From: Corynebacterium stercoris
GTDB taxonomy: Bacteria; Actinomycetota; Actinomycetes; Mycobacteriales; Mycobacteriaceae
Assembly (NCBI RefSeq): GCF_024160105.1
Contig: NZ_JAMFTQ010000004.1
Span: 1 to 64,000 of the forward strand
Direction of reading: 5' to 3'
DNA: 64,000 nt
Below the pieces are notes generated by a model. It saw only the letters and a program-made list of their open reading frames with translations. It had not been told where the DNA came from and ran no database searches. Below are positions 24,273 to 32,735 of this stretch, one piece after another. Numbering within the stretch: the stretch's first letter is position 1; every line of letters starts with the position of its first letter. The translations under genes were made by a program, and so were the position numbers.

Positions 24273-25217
24273 ATGAACACTGTCTCCGCACCCCTGTTCG
24301 CCCCCGCCGAGCCCTGGTCCGGCCGCGACGACGGCCCCGGCCCCGAGCACGCCCGCTGGCACAGCGAGATGCAGTTCGGCGCGCCGCGCGATGCCGTGGC
24401 CCTCATCGGCTTCGCCTCCGACGAGGGCGTTGCGCGCAACGGAGGACGGCAGGGTGCTGCGTCCGGGCCGCAGGCGTTGCGCGCCGCGCTCGGCGGGCTC
24501 GCCGTCCACCACGAGCTACCGCTTTTCGACGCAGGCACCGTGACCACCCAAGGCGACGACCTCGAAGCCGCCCAGCGCGAGCTGAGTGACCGCGTCCGCG
24601 AGCTGACCGGCGCCGGGAACCTGGCGGTGGTGCTCGGCGGCGGCCACGAGACCTCATTCGCCTCCCACCGGGGCGCCTACGAAGCACTCGGGCCGCTCAA
24701 GGTGATCAACTTCGACGCCCACTTCGACCTCCGCCGCGCTGAGCGCCCGACCTCCGGCACGCCGTTTTTGCAGATCGCGGACCTGGTCGGGCGCACCGCC
24801 TTCGACTACAGCGTCTTCGGCATCTCGCGCCCCAATAACACCAAGGTGCTCTTCGATACCGCTGCCGAGCTCGGCGTGACGACGGTGGAGGACACCGAAC
24901 TCGCTCTGCTCACCGCCCGCGAGGCCGCCGCCCGCGCCGTGGAGGCCGTGGCGGGCGACATGCCGATCCACCTCAGCATCGACCTCGACGTGCTACCCGC
25001 GGCAGTCGCTCCGGGTGTGTCCGCGCCGGCCGGGTTCGGCGTGGAATTCGCGCTGCTGCGCGCGATGGTCGAGGCTGTCGCCGAAACCGGCCGCGTGGCA
25101 CTTGTGGATGTGGTGGAGCTCAACCCCGACTTCGATGTGGACCAGCGCACGGCAAAGGCCGCCGCGCGGCTGATCGACGATATCGTCGGCGCCCACGCGG
25201 CGGCCGTGGCCCCCTAG
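24273..25217 (+). CDS. hutG: formimidoylglutamase
   Basis: A 314-residue ureohydrolase (arginase family) converting N-formimino-glutamate to glutamate and formamide, the last hut step. The binuclear manganese ligands are visible: VLGGGHETSFASH, NFDAHFDLR and SIDLDVLPAAV. The start at 24273 (MNTVSAPLF) is set by the leaderless promoter. With hutH, hutU and hutI the pathway to glutamate is complete. The stop is shared with the convergent YjiH-type gene through CTAG at 25214-25217. Confidence 0.95.
   Translation: MNTVSAPLFAPAEPWSGRDDGPGPEHARWHSEMQFGAPRDAVALIGFASDEGVARNGGRQGAASGPQALRAALGGLAVHHELPLFDAGTVTTQGDDLEAAQRELSDRVRELTGAGNLAVVLGGGHETSFASHRGAYEALGPLKVINFDAHFDLRRAERPTSGTPFLQIADLVGRTAFDYSVFGISRPNNTKVLFDTAAELGVTTVEDTELALLTAREAAARAVEAVAGDMPIHLSIDLDVLPAAVAPGVSAPAGFGVEFALLRAMVEAVAETGRVALVDVVELNPDFDVDQRTAKAAARLIDDIVGAHAAAVAP
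24521..24531 (+). repeat. GCTTTTCGACG variant of the recurrent word
   Basis: Degenerate copy of GCTTNNCGACG on the coding strand of hutG. Confidence 0.5.
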
Positions 25218-26632
25218 AACACCAGGTGCGCGACCGGCACCGTGATCAGCACGGTGAGCACGACGCGGATGAACCAGATGACCACCATCCGGCCGATGTT
25301 CAGCGGAATGTCGGTGGCCAGCACCGCCGGCACCATCGCCGAGAAGAAGAAGATCTGGCTCACGCACACCACGGCGACGGTGAACTTGAGCACCATGTCG
25401 TCCGAGCCCGCCACCAGTGTGGCCGGCAGGAACATTTCTGCGAGACCGGTGGCCAGCGCGCCCGAGGTCGCCCACGGGTCCGGCAGGCGCAGCGCCCACA
25501 CCAGCGGGTAGAACACCACGCCGAGCGCCTTGAAGACCGGGGTGTATGTGGCCAGTGCCAGGCCGATCACGCCGACAGACATGATGCCCGGGATCACCTG
25601 CACGGCCATGGTGATGCCGTCGCGGAAGTTCACCCACAGCACCTTGCCCAGGCTGTCCGCCTTGGCCAGCTCGCGCTTGGCCTCGTTCCACGCCGCCACG
25701 AAGCGGTTGCCGGTGATCTGCGCTTCAGGGTGCGGCTGCGCGCCGGGGTAGTAGTCGTCGGAAATGCGGGAGATCGGCGGGATGCGCACGATGATCGCGG
25801 TGACGATGAACGTGATGACGAACGCGAGCCAGAAATACGCCGTCCAGTGGTCCATGATGTCGAGCGTCTTGGCCACGATGACCATGAAGGTGGCAGAGAC
25901 CGTCGAAAAACCCGATGCAACGATGGCTGCCTCGCGGCCGTTGTAGTGGCCGGATTTGTACATGCGGTCCGTGATTAGCAGGCCGAGCGAGTAGGAACCC
26001 AGGAAGGACGCGACCGCGTCGACGGCGGACTTGCCCGGGGTGCGGAAGACGGGGCGCATGATGGGCTGCACCATCACGCCGATGAACTCCATCAAGCCGA
26101 AGCCCACGAGCAGGCCGAGGAAAATTGCGCCCACCGGAATCAGCAGGCCCACGGAGATGACCAGCTTGTTCAGGATAAACGGGCCGATGTCCGGGTTGTG
26201 CAAGAACGCCGGTCCGAAGCCGAACACCAGCATCGCGCAGAACACCACGGCCAGCACCGAGAGGAATGCGAAGACCATGCGCGCGATGTCTTGCCTCCAC
26301 CGGCCGGAGACGAACTGGTAGACCGTGCCCGCGACAATCGCCGCCAACGCGAGGTATTGGGTGCCCTCGCCGAGCGTCTTGGTGATCAGCGTGACGATGT
26401 GATCCAGCAGAATCGTCCTCTTCTCGTTCCAAGTAAAGGGGATGAAGAAGGCGAATATGCCGATGCCCGAGTACAGGAAGAAGCGCCACACATGCGGCGC
26501 ATGCACCGGGCTCTGCGTATCGACGTTCGTTTCAGACAACATGCCGTCGTATTGCTCGTGGGGCGCCGGGATTTCCTTGACGTCGTAAGCGGGGCGCAGT
26601 TTGCGGCTGATGCCCGGAGTTGCGGGGTCCAT
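25214..26632 (-). CDS. YjiH-family membrane protein with nucleoside-recognition (Gate) domains
   Basis: A 472-residue protein with about ten transmembrane helices and two Gate-type repeats (around GFSTVSATFMVIVAKTLDIM and GLAEMFLPATLVAGSDDMV). The N-terminal 50 residues are cytoplasmic. YjiH proteins occur beside amino-acid catabolic genes and are candidate transporters. Its place at the edge of the hut cluster, with a HutR-like site upstream, makes histidine or urocanate uptake a reasonable inference. Ribosome binding site GAAAGGAG. It shares its TAG stop with hutG. Confidence 0.8.
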   Translation of the reverse strand: MDPATPGISRKLRPAYDVKEIPAPHEQYDGMLSETNVDTQSPVHAPHVWRFFLYSGIGIFAFFIPFTWNEKRTILLDHIVTLITKTLGEGTQYLALAAIVAGTVYQFVSGRWRQDIARMVFAFLSVLAVVFCAMLVFGFGPAFLHNPDIGPFILNKLVISVGLLIPVGAIFLGLLVGFGLMEFIGVMVQPIMRPVFRTPGKSAVDAVASFLGSYSLGLLITDRMYKSGHYNGREAAIVASGFSTVSATFMVIVAKTLDIMDHWTAYFWLAFVITFIVTAIIVRIPPISRISDDYYPGAQPHPEAQITGNRFVAAWNEAKRELAKADSLGKVLWVNFRDGITMAVQVIPGIMSVGVIGLALATYTPVFKALGVVFYPLVWALRLPDPWATSGALATGLAEMFLPATLVAGSDDMVLKFTVAVVCVSQIFFFSAMVPAVLATDIPLNIGRMVVIWFIRVVLTVLITVPVAHLVF

Positions 26633-26714
26633 GCGATCTCCTTTCGGGGGTGGAAGTTTCTCACAGTTCTAATTCCCCGCCGTTGTCGCCGGAAGACACT
26701 GCGCAGGGCAGGAA

Positions 26715-26728
26715 TCTGGGATACGAGA
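26715..26728. promoter_or_regulatory. candidate HutR operator before the YjiH-type gene
   Basis: TCTGGGATACGAGA, which matches the site before hutU at 11 of 14 positions and the remembered HutR motif at 11 of 14. It lies 83 bp upstream of the YjiH-type start and 118 bp upstream of alsT, so it could serve either gene. Confidence 0.6.
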
Positions 26729-26845
26729 CTTAAAAAATTCCGGTGAAAGTGACGCGCAGCACAGTTTTATCGCCTAGATTCACATGCAACTCGGCGGTTT
26801 TTATAACCCCGGATCCAGCAAGCCCCGGACGACAAGGAGCGCAAT

Positions 26846-28471
26846 GTGGAATCGATAATCAGTACCCTTGACGGGATCATCTGGTCCCCGGCCCTGGTGT
26901 TCCTGTGCCTCGGCGCAGGTGTTTACTTCACCGCCGTCACAATGTTCGTGCAGGTCCGTGGTTTGCCGGATATGATCAGCCAGCTGCGCTCCGGCGAGAA
27001 GTCCGAGGCGGGCATCTCCTCGTTCCAGTCGCTGATGATCTCCCTGGCCAACCGCGTCGGCGTGGGCAACATCGCCGGCGTGGCCACCGCAATCGCCTTC
27101 GGTGGCCCAGGTGCCGTGTTCTGGATGTGGATCGTGGCCTTCCTCGGCGCTGCTACCTCCTTCATCGAGTGCACCCTGGCGCAGATCTACAAGGAGAAGG
27201 ACCGCGACACCGGCGAATACCGCGGCGGCCCGGCCTACTTCATCGAGAAGGCTTACTCCCACACCGGCGCCCGCGGGTTCGCACTGTTCTACGCCGTCTT
27301 CTTCGCCATCTGCATGATCCTGGCCACCTCCTACTTCCTGCCAGGTATCCAGGCCAACGGTGTGGCAGCCGCAGTTGAGAACGCATGGGGCGTTAACGTG
27401 TGGATCTCTGCCGCCATCATGGCCGTGCTCCTCGGCCTGATCATCATCGGCGGCATCAAGCGCATCGCTTCCTTCGCATCCCTCGTCGTGCCGTTCATGG
27501 CCGTTGCGTACATCGTGATCGCGATCATCGTCTTGATCGTCAACGCTTCCGAGATTCCGCACGTCTTCGGCCTCATCTTCTCCTCCGCGTTTGGCCGCGA
27601 CGAGATGTTCGGCGGCATGATCGGCGCCGCGATCATGTGGGGCGTCAAGCGCGGCATCTACTCCAACGAGGCCGGCCAGGGCACCGGTCCGCAGCACGCT
27701 GCGGCCGCCGAGGTGTCCCACCCGGCGAAGCAGGGCTTAGTCCAGGCGTTCGCCGTCTACATCGACACCCTCTTCGTCTGCTCCGCCACCGCGTTCATCA
27801 TCATCTCCACCGACATGTACCGCGTCCACGAGGGCCAGTCCGCCGACGGCGCGCTGATCTACAACGGCTCCATCGGCGAGTCCGTCCCGGTCGGCCCGGG
27901 CTTTGTCCAGGAGGGTCTGAACACCCTGGCCGGCGGCCTCGGCCCGAGCTTCGTGGCACTTGCCATCATGTTCTTCGCCTTCACCACCGTGTTGGCCTAC
28001 TACTACCTGGCAGAGGTGAACTTCACCTACCTCAACCGCTGGGTGAAGAACGAGGGTGCCCGCCGCGCCATCATCTGGCTCCTCCGCGTTCTCATCGTCG
28101 TCTCCGTGTTCATCGGTGCGACCACCACCCCGGGTACTGCCTGGGCACTCGGCGACATTGGCGTGGGCGCGACCGCATGGCTCAACATCGTCGCGATCCT
28201 GTTCCTGCAGGTACCGGCGCTCAAGGCCATGCGCGACTACTCCCGCCAGAAGAAGGCTGGCCTCGACCCGCATTTCGACCCCGAGGCACTCGGCATCAAG
28301 AACGCCGACTTCTGGGTTGAGCGCAAGCGCGAGATGATCGAGGCTGGCACCTGGCCGGGTGCGGAGACCCGCACCACCACGACCACGACGACTACGACAA
28401 CGACCACCTACAGCGACGAGCCGGGCGCAGGCCCAGCTGGCACCACCGGCGGCAGCACCGCGGTGCGCTAG
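26846..28471 (+). CDS. alsT: alanine/glycine:cation symporter (AlsT/AgcS family)
   Basis: A 541-residue transporter with about eleven helices and the family blocks NRVGVGNIAGVATAIAFGGPG and GVKRGIYSNEAGQGTGPQHA, importing alanine or glycine with sodium. The GTG start follows AAGGAG with a 6-base gap. The C-terminal tail carries twelve consecutive threonines at about residues 510-521, encoded by mixed ACN codons, followed by a Gly/Pro/Ala-rich end. This tail is not part of the family core. A terminator follows. Confidence 0.93.
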   Translation: MESIISTLDGIIWSPALVFLCLGAGVYFTAVTMFVQVRGLPDMISQLRSGEKSEAGISSFQSLMISLANRVGVGNIAGVATAIAFGGPGAVFWMWIVAFLGAATSFIECTLAQIYKEKDRDTGEYRGGPAYFIEKAYSHTGARGFALFYAVFFAICMILATSYFLPGIQANGVAAAVENAWGVNVWISAAIMAVLLGLIIIGGIKRIASFASLVVPFMAVAYIVIAIIVLIVNASEIPHVFGLIFSSAFGRDEMFGGMIGAAIMWGVKRGIYSNEAGQGTGPQHAAAAEVSHPAKQGLVQAFAVYIDTLFVCSATAFIIISTDMYRVHEGQSADGALIYNGSIGESVPVGPGFVQEGLNTLAGGLGPSFVALAIMFFAFTTVLAYYYLAEVNFTYLNRWVKNEGARRAIIWLLRVLIVVSVFIGATTTPGTAWALGDIGVGATAWLNIVAILFLQVPALKAMRDYSRQKKAGLDPHFDPEALGIKNADFWVERKREMIEAGTWPGAETRTTTTTTTTTTTTYSDEPGAGPAGTTGGSTAVR

Positions 28472-28490
28472 TCAGTAGCACATACTTCAG

Positions 28491-28540
28491 CCCTCCCGGC
28501 CGCGACTTGGAGCCCGCAGCCGGGAGGGCTTCAGTCTGTC
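28491..28540 (+). terminator. terminator hairpin after alsT
   Basis: CCCTCCCGGC (28491-28500) and GCCGGGAGGG (28519-28528) form a perfect 10-bp stem with an 18-base loop. The following CTTCAGTCTGTCT is only moderately T-rich. Confidence 0.75.
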
Positions 28541-28609
28541 TCGGCGGGGTGTGTGCCGTGCCAGTGCCGGTGTGTTCAGTGAGACTGTCGAGCCGCGAGT
28601 GCTCGGGTG

Positions 28610-28731
28610 CTGACAGCTCCAGTTAGGGTCTGCAGCTAATTGGAGCTCTCAGCGTTTGGAGCTGTCAACGCTAACTCTCTGACCTGCACGTTTGAACTGG
28701 ACACTTGTCTGCGAGGGTGTTGAGAGCTCCA
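28610..28731 (-). repeat. two-hairpin intergenic repeat element, copy A
   Basis: Contains TGACAGCTCC (28611-28620), GGAGCTCTCA (28642-28651), GGAGCTGTCA (28658-28667) and TGAGAGCTCC (28721-28730), with the core CTGACCTGCACGTTT between the hairpins. Its reverse complement aligns with copies B and C (AAAC..GCAGGT core), so it lies in the opposite orientation. It sits between the convergent alsT and lcpB genes. Confidence 0.85.
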
Positions 28732-28779
28732 CCGCCGTCCAGCCACTGCCGCCCCAGAATCCGGCCAGCCCCCCAACCC

Positions 28780-30084
28780 CTACCGCAGCGAGCTGAACAG
28801 CTCCTCGGCGGCGTACTCGTCCCAGATCACGACGTTACCAACCTCGGTGTCCATGAAGTTGCCGATCGGGATGGTCACGGTCTCGATGCCGCCGCGCATC
28901 GCGAGCGGGATGCGCGCCAGGTTCCACACGTGGTCGCCGTTGCCCACCACGAACAGTGTCGGCACCGTCCACGCCAGCGGGATGAACCGGAACGGATTCA
29001 GCAGCACGGCAGGGGAGAGCACACGATCCACCAGTGCGCCGAGAAATTCGCGCTGCCGAGCAACGCGGTCGAGGTCGCCCTGGGCGGTCGCGCGCGTGCG
29101 CACGTAGCCGAGGCCGGTCGCGCCGTCCATTCGCTGGCAGCCGGGTTGGACGTTGAGGTTGGCCAGGGGATCGTCGATAGGCTCGGCGACGCAGATCTCC
29201 ACGCCACCCACCGCGTCGGTCACGCGCGCGAGGCCGCCCATGCCGATCTCCGCATAGCGATCCACCCGCAGCCCCGTCGCCTGCTCCACCGTCGCCGCGA
29301 GCAGCTGCGGCCCGCCGAACGCGAACGCCGCATTGATCTTGTCGTAGCCGTACCCCGGCACGGCGACGTAGGAGTCGCGCGGAATCGACATCAGTGTCGC
29401 CTTGCCGGTGAGCGGCAGGTGCAGCAGCATGATCGTGTCCGTGCGGGTCGACCCGATGTCGCCGCCCGTGCCCAGCCGGTCGATGTCCTCCTGGCTCAGG
29501 CCCTCGCGCGAGTCCGAGCCGACGAGCAGCCAGTTCGTGCCGGCCGTGTTCGCAATCCGCTCCTCGGGTGTTGCCTGGACGCGCTGCATGCGGGCGTCGG
29601 TAAGCAGGGTGCCGGCAAGGACCAGCACCAGGATCGTCGCAAGAATGGCCGCGCAGCCGGGGACTTTTGCTTGACGACGCTTCCTTGCAACCCGCGGCTG
29701 ACCAGCCCGCTGTGTTTGCTTGCTGATGACCGGCTGCTCCTCCGGGCGCGGCTGGCGGCGCGGAGGACGCTGCGCCGGCTGCTGCACCGGACGCTGCTGC
29801 ACGGGCCGCTCCGGAATACGCCGCGGTTGATACTCCTGCCGCGGGCGCTCAACAGGCCGCTCCGTACGCCGCTCAGCCGGCCGCTCCACGCGGGTGCGAT
29901 CGCGGACGGGTTGGTGGCGGGGTCGATCGTCGTAACGCGTGGGCTCCGGGCGCTGAGCCGAAGATTGCGCGGGGCGGCGGCGCACCGGGCGCCCGTAGCG
30001 GTCGACGACGGGTTTACCGTCCTTGCCCAACACGTAATCCCCCAGGTTGTCCCGGGGATCGTTGGAGTGCGGCGTGGTTGGCAT
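28780..30084 (-). CDS. lcpB: LytR-CpsA-Psr (LCP) cell-wall ligase
   Basis: A 434-residue membrane-anchored phosphotransferase of the type that joins arabinogalactan to peptidoglycan in Corynebacteriales. Residues 1-140 are cytoplasmic and extremely rich in Pro, Arg and Gln. One transmembrane helix lies at about 143-162. The extracellular LCP domain follows with the conserved STRTDTIMLLHL, SIPRDSYV, YDKINAAFAFGG and GYVRTRATAQGDLDRVARQ motifs. There is no LytR_C domain, and gene order matches C. glutamicum lcpB (cg3210, from memory). TACACT lies 6 bases before the start. Confidence 0.88.
   Translation of the reverse strand: MPTTPHSNDPRDNLGDYVLGKDGKPVVDRYGRPVRRRPAQSSAQRPEPTRYDDRPRHQPVRDRTRVERPAERRTERPVERPRQEYQPRRIPERPVQQRPVQQPAQRPPRRQPRPEEQPVISKQTQRAGQPRVARKRRQAKVPGCAAILATILVLVLAGTLLTDARMQRVQATPEERIANTAGTNWLLVGSDSREGLSQEDIDRLGTGGDIGSTRTDTIMLLHLPLTGKATLMSIPRDSYVAVPGYGYDKINAAFAFGGPQLLAATVEQATGLRVDRYAEIGMGGLARVTDAVGGVEICVAEPIDDPLANLNVQPGCQRMDGATGLGYVRTRATAQGDLDRVARQREFLGALVDRVLSPAVLLNPFRFIPLAWTVPTLFVVGNGDHVWNLARIPLAMRGGIETVTIPIGNFMDTEVGNVVIWDEYAAEELFSSLR
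29595..29605 (-). repeat. GCTTACCGACG variant of the recurrent word
   Basis: Degenerate copy of GCTTNNCGACG on the coding strand of lcpB. Confidence 0.45.
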
Positions 30085-30106
30085 GGGGACAGTGTAGGTC
30101 GCCGGG

Positions 30107-30811
30107 CTAGATCCCCAGCCACGACAGGTCGAGCAGCGGGTATGCGATGAAGGCCACGGCATCGATGAGGAAGTGGGCGAGCACGAGCGGCCAGACGCGG
30201 CCGGTGCGGTGGTAGTACCAGGCGAAGACCGCGCCCATCACGATGTTGCCGACACCGGCCGACACGCCCTGGTAGAGGTGGTAGGAGCCGCGCAGCACGG
30301 AGGAGGCGGCGATTGCCTGCCACGGCTTCCAGCCGAGCTGGCCGAGGCGGGTGAGCAGGTACATCACCACCACCACTTCCTCGCCGAAGCCGTTGGCGAA
30401 TGCCCACAAGAGCGAGGTGGGGATCTGCGCCGCCTGCGTCGCCGGCACCACGACTTTGGACAAGCCCAGATGCACCGCCGCGACGTAAAAGGCCAGGCCG
30501 GGAATGCCGATCAGCGCGGCGAATCCGGCGCCGCGACCGAGGTCGCGCCAGGAGGGCCAGCGCCAGCGCTCGCCGAGGAGGTACCACGCGAGCCCGCCCC
30601 AGCCGATGAGCGTCAGCGCCGAGGTCGCCTGGAGGGCGAGGTCGAGCCAGGGGATGGTGGACGCGGCGTCGACAAGCGTGGTGCTCTGCTCATTCAGCGG
30701 GGCCTTGAGCAGGGAATCCACCAGCCGCAGCGCGGCGCGCAGCCCGGAGGTGCCGAAGGTGACAATCAGCACCAGCCAGATTTCCGTGACCAGCCGGGAG
30801 CGGGAGCGCAT
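30107..30811 (-). CDS. CPBP-family intramembrane metalloprotease
   Basis: A 234-residue protein with six or seven transmembrane helices. The CPBP/Abi (CAAX protease-like) motifs are present: EE in FGEEVVVVMYLL, the arginine and histidine in LRGSYHLYQG, and HFLIDAVAF near the C-terminus. Bacterial members include bacteriocin self-immunity and regulated-proteolysis proteins, but no bacteriocin gene is nearby. The start at 30811 has TAAAGT 6 bases upstream. It overlaps nothing and precedes lcpB in the same direction by 22 bases. Confidence 0.88.
   Translation of the reverse strand: MRSRSRLVTEIWLVLIVTFGTSGLRAALRLVDSLLKAPLNEQSTTLVDAASTIPWLDLALQATSALTLIGWGGLAWYLLGERWRWPSWRDLGRGAGFAALIGIPGLAFYVAAVHLGLSKVVVPATQAAQIPTSLLWAFANGFGEEVVVVMYLLTRLGQLGWKPWQAIAASSVLRGSYHLYQGVSAGVGNIVMGAVFAWYYHRTGRVWPLVLAHFLIDAVAFIAYPLLDLSWLGI
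30667..30677 (-). repeat. GCTTGTCGACG variant of the recurrent word
   Basis: Degenerate copy of GCTTNNCGACG on the coding strand of the CPBP gene. Confidence 0.45.
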
Positions 30812-30815
30812 GCGG

Positions 30816-30823
30816 TAACTTTA
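30816..30823. promoter_or_regulatory. interlocked divergent -10 elements
   Basis: TAACTT (30816-30821) lies 7 bases before the GTG at 30829. On the minus strand TAAAGT (30823-30818) lies 6 bases before the ATG at 30811. The hexamers overlap by four base pairs in a 17-bp intergenic space, the same geometry as at 5286-5293. Confidence 0.65.
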
Positions 30824-30828
30824 GCGCC

Positions 30829-31818
30829 GTGAACGCCCCCGCAATCACCGACGCAACCGCCCGCGCGTGGGCGCGCACGATCACCCAAGTAGTTACGCTC
30901 GAGTTCCCGGCCGCCGCGCACCACGTCAGCGCCGGCCCCGCCGACACGGACTGCACGCCCTCGCGCCTCCACCCCGCGTTCTGGGGCAGCTTCGACTGGC
31001 ACTCGTGTGTGCACATGCTGGCCACCGCGGTGAAACTCCTCGCCTGGGACCTCGGGGCGGTGCGCGGGGAGCTGCTTTCGCTTCTCGACGCTCGTTTGCA
31101 CCCCACAGCCATCGCCGCCGAAGCCGCCTACCTGCGCGACCACCCGCTGTACGAGCGGCCCTACGGCTGGGCGTGGGCGCTGCACCTGGGCAAAACTTGC
31201 CGCGACATGGCCAGCGCGGTGCCGGAGGCGGGCGCGTGGGCGGCGGCGCTGGAGCCGCTGGAGGCGCAGATCGCGGAGAACGCGACCGCGTGGCTTCACG
31301 CGCAGCCGATGCCGGTGCGCCACGGCGTGCACGACAACTCCGCGCTCGCGCTGTACCTCTTCCACGACGCGCTTCCGGCCGGCCACCCATTGTGCGAGCA
31401 GGTGGAATCGAAAGCCCGCGCATGGTTCGGTTCGGACGCGGACTACCCATTCGCGTGGGAACTCAGCTCGCACGACTTCGTGTCCAACGGGCTCGCCGAG
31501 GCAGTGCTCATGCAGCGGGTCCTCGAACCGGGCGAGTTCGAGGGGTGGCTTGCGGGGTTCTTTCCCGAACGTCGTGAAGCAAGTGCTTTTTACTCGCAGG
31601 TGCTGGACGTGCCGGACGCGCGCGACGGGAAGCTCGCGCACCTGCACGGGTTGGCGCTGACGCGCGCGTGGATGTTGCGGCTGCTCGGCGCGCACATGCC
31701 CGGTGCGGAGGCGGGGGCGCTCGTGCGGTCCGCACGCGAGCACTTGAGCGGCGACAATTTCATGGCCACGCACTGGCTGATTACGTACGCCCTGCTCGCG
31801 GAAACTGCGATACGTTAG
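30829..31818 (+). CDS. DUF2891 family protein
   Basis: A 329-residue soluble protein whose N-terminal block LHPAFWGSFDWHSCVHMLAT matches the DUF2891 signature (HPAF.G..DWHS.VH). Repeated helical segments rich in Trp, His and Ala suggest an alpha-helical toroid of the kind found in glycan-processing enzymes; that is an inference from composition. The GTG start has a -10 hexamer 7 bases upstream. It ends 5 bases before pheA, whose own -10 hexamer lies inside its last codons. Confidence 0.85.
   Translation: MNAPAITDATARAWARTITQVVTLEFPAAAHHVSAGPADTDCTPSRLHPAFWGSFDWHSCVHMLATAVKLLAWDLGAVRGELLSLLDARLHPTAIAAEAAYLRDHPLYERPYGWAWALHLGKTCRDMASAVPEAGAWAAALEPLEAQIAENATAWLHAQPMPVRHGVHDNSALALYLFHDALPAGHPLCEQVESKARAWFGSDADYPFAWELSSHDFVSNGLAEAVLMQRVLEPGEFEGWLAGFFPERREASAFYSQVLDVPDARDGKLAHLHGLALTRAWMLRLLGAHMPGAEAGALVRSAREHLSGDNFMATHWLITYALLAETAIR
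31080..31090 (+). repeat. GCTTCTCGACG variant of the recurrent word
   Basis: Degenerate copy of GCTTNNCGACG on the coding strand of the DUF2891 gene. Confidence 0.45.
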
Positions 31819-31823
31819 CTTTC

Positions 31824-32732
31824 GTGACCCGCATCGCGTACCTCGGCCCCGCCGGCACCTTCACTGAGGCCGCCGCCCGCCGCTTCGATCTGCCCGAACC
31901 CGAGTACGTGGCGAGCGATTCGCCTGCCGCGGCGCTGGCCGCCGTGCGCGCGGGCGAGGCCGAGTACGCGGTGGTGGCCATCGAGAACTCGGTAGACGGC
32001 GCAGTGACGTCCACCTCCGACGCGCTCGTCGAGCCCGGCGTGCAGATCGTCGGCGAGACCGAGCTGGAAATCAGCTTCGCCATGATGGCGCGGCCGGGCT
32101 TCACGCTTGCCGACGCTCGCACCCTGGCCACCCACCCCGTCGCCTACCAGCAGGTTAAGGGCTGGGTTGCGGACAACCTGCCGGGGGTTGAATTCGTCTC
32201 GGCGTCCTCGAACGCGGCTGCCGCCCGCATGGTCGCCGAGGGCGAAGCCGATGTCGCCGCCGCGCCGGAGCGCGCCGCCGACCTCTTCGGCCTCGACGTG
32301 CACGCGACCGGCGTAGCCGACATGGACACAGCCCGCACCCGCTTCGTGCTCGCCGGCCCTGTGGGGGCGCCGCCAGCGCGCACCGGGTTCGACCGCACCT
32401 CGGTGGTCTTCCAAACCCCGAACGAGCCGGGCACGCTCGTGGCCATCCTGCAGGAGTTCGCCTACCGCGGCGTGGACCTCTCCCGCATCGAATCGCGCCC
32501 GACCAGGCAGGAGCCGAACACCTACAACTTCTTTGTCGACGTGGTTGGCCACATCGACGACGCGCCCGTCGCTGAGGCGCTGCGCGGCGTCTACCTGCGC
32601 GCGAGCTGGGTGCGCTTCCTGGGCTCGTGGCCGCGCTTCGTTGCCGCCGGTGCCGCCCGCGCCGGCGCCGTGAGCTCCGACCGCATCGCGGAGGCCGACG
32701 CCTGGGTTCGCGCCGCCAAGGAAGGAAACTAG
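31824..32732 (+). CDS. pheA: prephenate dehydratase
   Basis: A 302-residue enzyme forming phenylpyruvate from prephenate in phenylalanine synthesis. The catalytic domain (about residues 1-180) begins TRIAYLGPAGTFTEAAARRF and includes the conserved AVVAIENSVDGAV and DMDTARTRFVLAG stretches. A C-terminal ACT domain (about 195-275) has NEPGTLVAILQEFAYRGVDLSRIESRP, the usual phenylalanine-feedback motif ESRP. No chorismate mutase domain is fused, as is normal in corynebacteria. TACGTT at 31811-31816 lies 7 bases before the GTG start, inside the preceding gene. Confidence 0.96.
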   Translation: MTRIAYLGPAGTFTEAAARRFDLPEPEYVASDSPAAALAAVRAGEAEYAVVAIENSVDGAVTSTSDALVEPGVQIVGETELEISFAMMARPGFTLADARTLATHPVAYQQVKGWVADNLPGVEFVSASSNAAAARMVAEGEADVAAAPERAADLFGLDVHATGVADMDTARTRFVLAGPVGAPPARTGFDRTSVVFQTPNEPGTLVAILQEFAYRGVDLSRIESRPTRQEPNTYNFFVDVVGHIDDAPVAEALRGVYLRASWVRFLGSWPRFVAAGAARAGAVSSDRIAEADAWVRAAKEGN

Positions 32733-32735
32733 ACC

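Noticed and set aside
26633..26845. GlxR (cAMP receptor) sites in the alsT, glpK and glf upstream regions
   Set aside because: I found no convincing TGTGA-N6-TCACA match, only half-sites.
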